From Fidelibacterota bacterium (GTDB lineage: Bacteria; Marinisomatota; Marinisomatia; SCGC-AAA003-L08; GCA-002719095), in the NCBI GenBank assembly GCA_002705575.1, contig PAHI01000001.1, forward strand, positions 1-8,658: a DNA stretch of 8,658 bases. Direction: 5' to 3'. The notes under the pieces are model-generated. The model had not been told where the DNA came from. It saw only the letters and a list, made by a program, of their open reading frames with translations, and did no database searches. A program made the position numbers and the translations under genes. The stretch's first letter is position 1. Every line of letters starts with the position of its first letter. Of this stretch, positions 8,349-8,658 are shown piece by piece.

Positions 8349-8356
8349 AAATATTT
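8349..8356 (-). promoter_or_regulatory. AAATATTT box before the 151-aa gene
   Basis: A perfect AAATATTT lies 17 bases before the ATG at 8331, almost the same distance as the box of the 1289-residue gene. If functional, the 5' untranslated leader would be very short. The flanks are also A/T-rich, so chance cannot be excluded from this window alone. Confidence 0.4.
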
Positions 8357-8369
8357 TTTAAATAGAATT

Positions 8370-8381
8370 ATTAATATTAAT
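8370..8381. repeat. 12-bp perfect palindrome ATTAATATTAAT
   Basis: The self-complementary 12-mer has no loop and lies in the 69-base gap between the lysine-rich gene and the 151-residue gene. It sits between the hairpin at the upstream stop codon and the AAATATTT box. It could be a dimeric protein-binding site, but in such an A/T-rich gap it may be fortuitous. Confidence 0.25.
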
Positions 8382-8388
8382 TGAATTT

Positions 8389-8407
8389 TAAATAAGTGAC
8401 TTATTTA
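8389..8407 (-). terminator. 8-bp inverted repeat over the stop codon, candidate transcript-end hairpin
   Basis: TAAATAAG and CTTATTTA are perfectly complementary arms separated by three bases. The right arm contains the stop codon (8401-8403) of the lysine-rich gene. In Mimivirus, mRNA 3' ends and polyadenylation coincide with palindromic hairpins at gene ends, and a similar role is proposed here by analogy. The stem has a single G/C pair, so its thermal stability alone is modest. Confidence 0.4.
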
Positions 8408-8658
8408 GTTTTTTTTTTATTACTCTTCTTTTTATTTGATTTTTTATTTTTTTTGGAACCAAAAAGTCCACTTAGGAAAGATATACCAGAGGGAGCCAAT
8501 TTGGCTAAAGATCTTCTTCTTGTAGCTGCTTTTTCTGCTTCTGCTGCTACTTTTTTTTGTGCTACGTTCTTTTCAGCAGGAGTAACCACATCACGAGTAA
8601 AATCAGGATTAAATTTACGATAATAATCAGGATTAATACTGGTGTCCGGATTATTCAG
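8401..8658 (-). CDS. C-terminal part of a lysine-rich protein of unknown function (partial, start outside window)
   Basis: The frame is open from the stop at 8401-8403 to the right edge, giving 85 C-terminal residues. It contains no ATG in the window, so the true start is beyond base 8658. A GTG at 8587-8589 is internal, because the sequence upstream of it is clearly coding-like. The visible part begins LNNPDTSINPDYYRKFNPDF, with three N-P-D units. An Ala/Glu/Lys-rich probable helix (AEKNVAQKKVAAEAEKAATR) follows, then a small hydrophobic stretch (SGISFLSGLFG). It ends in an almost pure Lys/Asn/Ser tail with SNKKK twice. The tail resembles basic ends of virion-core or nucleic-acid-associated proteins, but no family is recognised and the role is inference. 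It is first in the same-strand cluster, 69 bases before the 151-residue gene. Confidence 0.75.
   Translation of the reverse strand: MNNPDTSINPDYYRKFNPDFTRDVVTPAEKNVAQKKVAAEAEKAATRRRSLAKLAPSGISFLSGLFGSKKNKKSNKKKSNKKKTK
8601..8635 (-). repeat. 11-bp direct repeat encoding N-P-D units
   Basis: AATCAGGATTA (plus strand) occurs at 8601-8611 and again at 8625-8635, a 24-base period equal to eight codons. On the minus strand it encodes the NPD motifs of the lysine-rich protein. A third, diverged NPD copy lies near 8647-8652. The repeat may continue beyond the window edge. Confidence 0.5.

Noticed and set aside
8382..8389. AAAATTCA on the minus strand as a variant of the Mimivirus AAAATTGA early promoter
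   Set aside because: It has one mismatch, overlaps the stop-codon hairpin, and no equivalent occurs at a sensible position before the other genes.
8401..8589. A 62-residue protein starting at the GTG 8587-8589
   Set aside because: The same frame stays open to the window edge with a repeat-bearing, coding-like sequence, so this is the C-terminal part of a longer gene.
8396..8623. Plus-strand open frame of 75 codons with a Phe/Leu-rich start
   Set aside because: It is the antisense of the Lys-rich tail; Lys codons AAA/AAG read backwards give Phe/Leu. No independent support.

Overview
The window is strongly AT-rich and densely coded. It carries four genes, all on the minus strand, separated by gaps of only 82, 74 and 69 bases. 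No intron, tRNA, rRNA, insertion sequence, CRISPR array or consistent Shine-Dalgarno signal is visible. The best reading is a piece of a large eukaryotic DNA virus genome (nucleocytoplasmic large DNA virus, class Megaviricetes or a relative), probably metagenomic. Three things support this: a small protein that looks like the DUF5760 family of giant viruses, very large Asn/Ser/Tyr-rich proteins with one N-terminal membrane anchor followed by a Lys-rich patch, and short A/T-rich intergenic spaces with a repeated AAATATTT-type box just before start codons. I cannot name the virus or its family.

In order of transcription (right to left): (1) 8401-8658, the C-terminal end of a lysine-rich protein whose start lies beyond the right edge. 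(2) 7876-8331, a 151-residue DUF5760-like protein with a charged helix and a basic tail. (3) 3962-7801, a 1279-residue membrane-anchored protein. (4) 10-3879, a 1289-residue membrane-anchored protein. Genes 3 and 4 are full-length tandem paralogues, collinear from the anchor to the last residues. Together they fill nearly 90% of the window.

The paralogue pair is the main point of interest. I do not recognise the family. Both copies have an N-terminal transmembrane helix, a K/E-S-F junction, four closely set cysteines, a Trp/Tyr-rich N-terminal half, a strongly conserved central block, a region with a beta-trefoil-like repeat pattern, and a very conserved C-terminal third with a GGGG-x-N-C motif and an E-G-R-D-F-G-x-F-P-x-G-T-S-x-W-F motif. 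A role as virion or membrane structural proteins is inference only. Each of the three complete genes has an AAATATTT-like box 16-17 bases before its ATG (degenerate in gene 3), and a perfect 8-bp inverted repeat spans the stop codon of the rightmost gene. These suggest compact promoters and hairpin-type transcript ends as known in some giant viruses.
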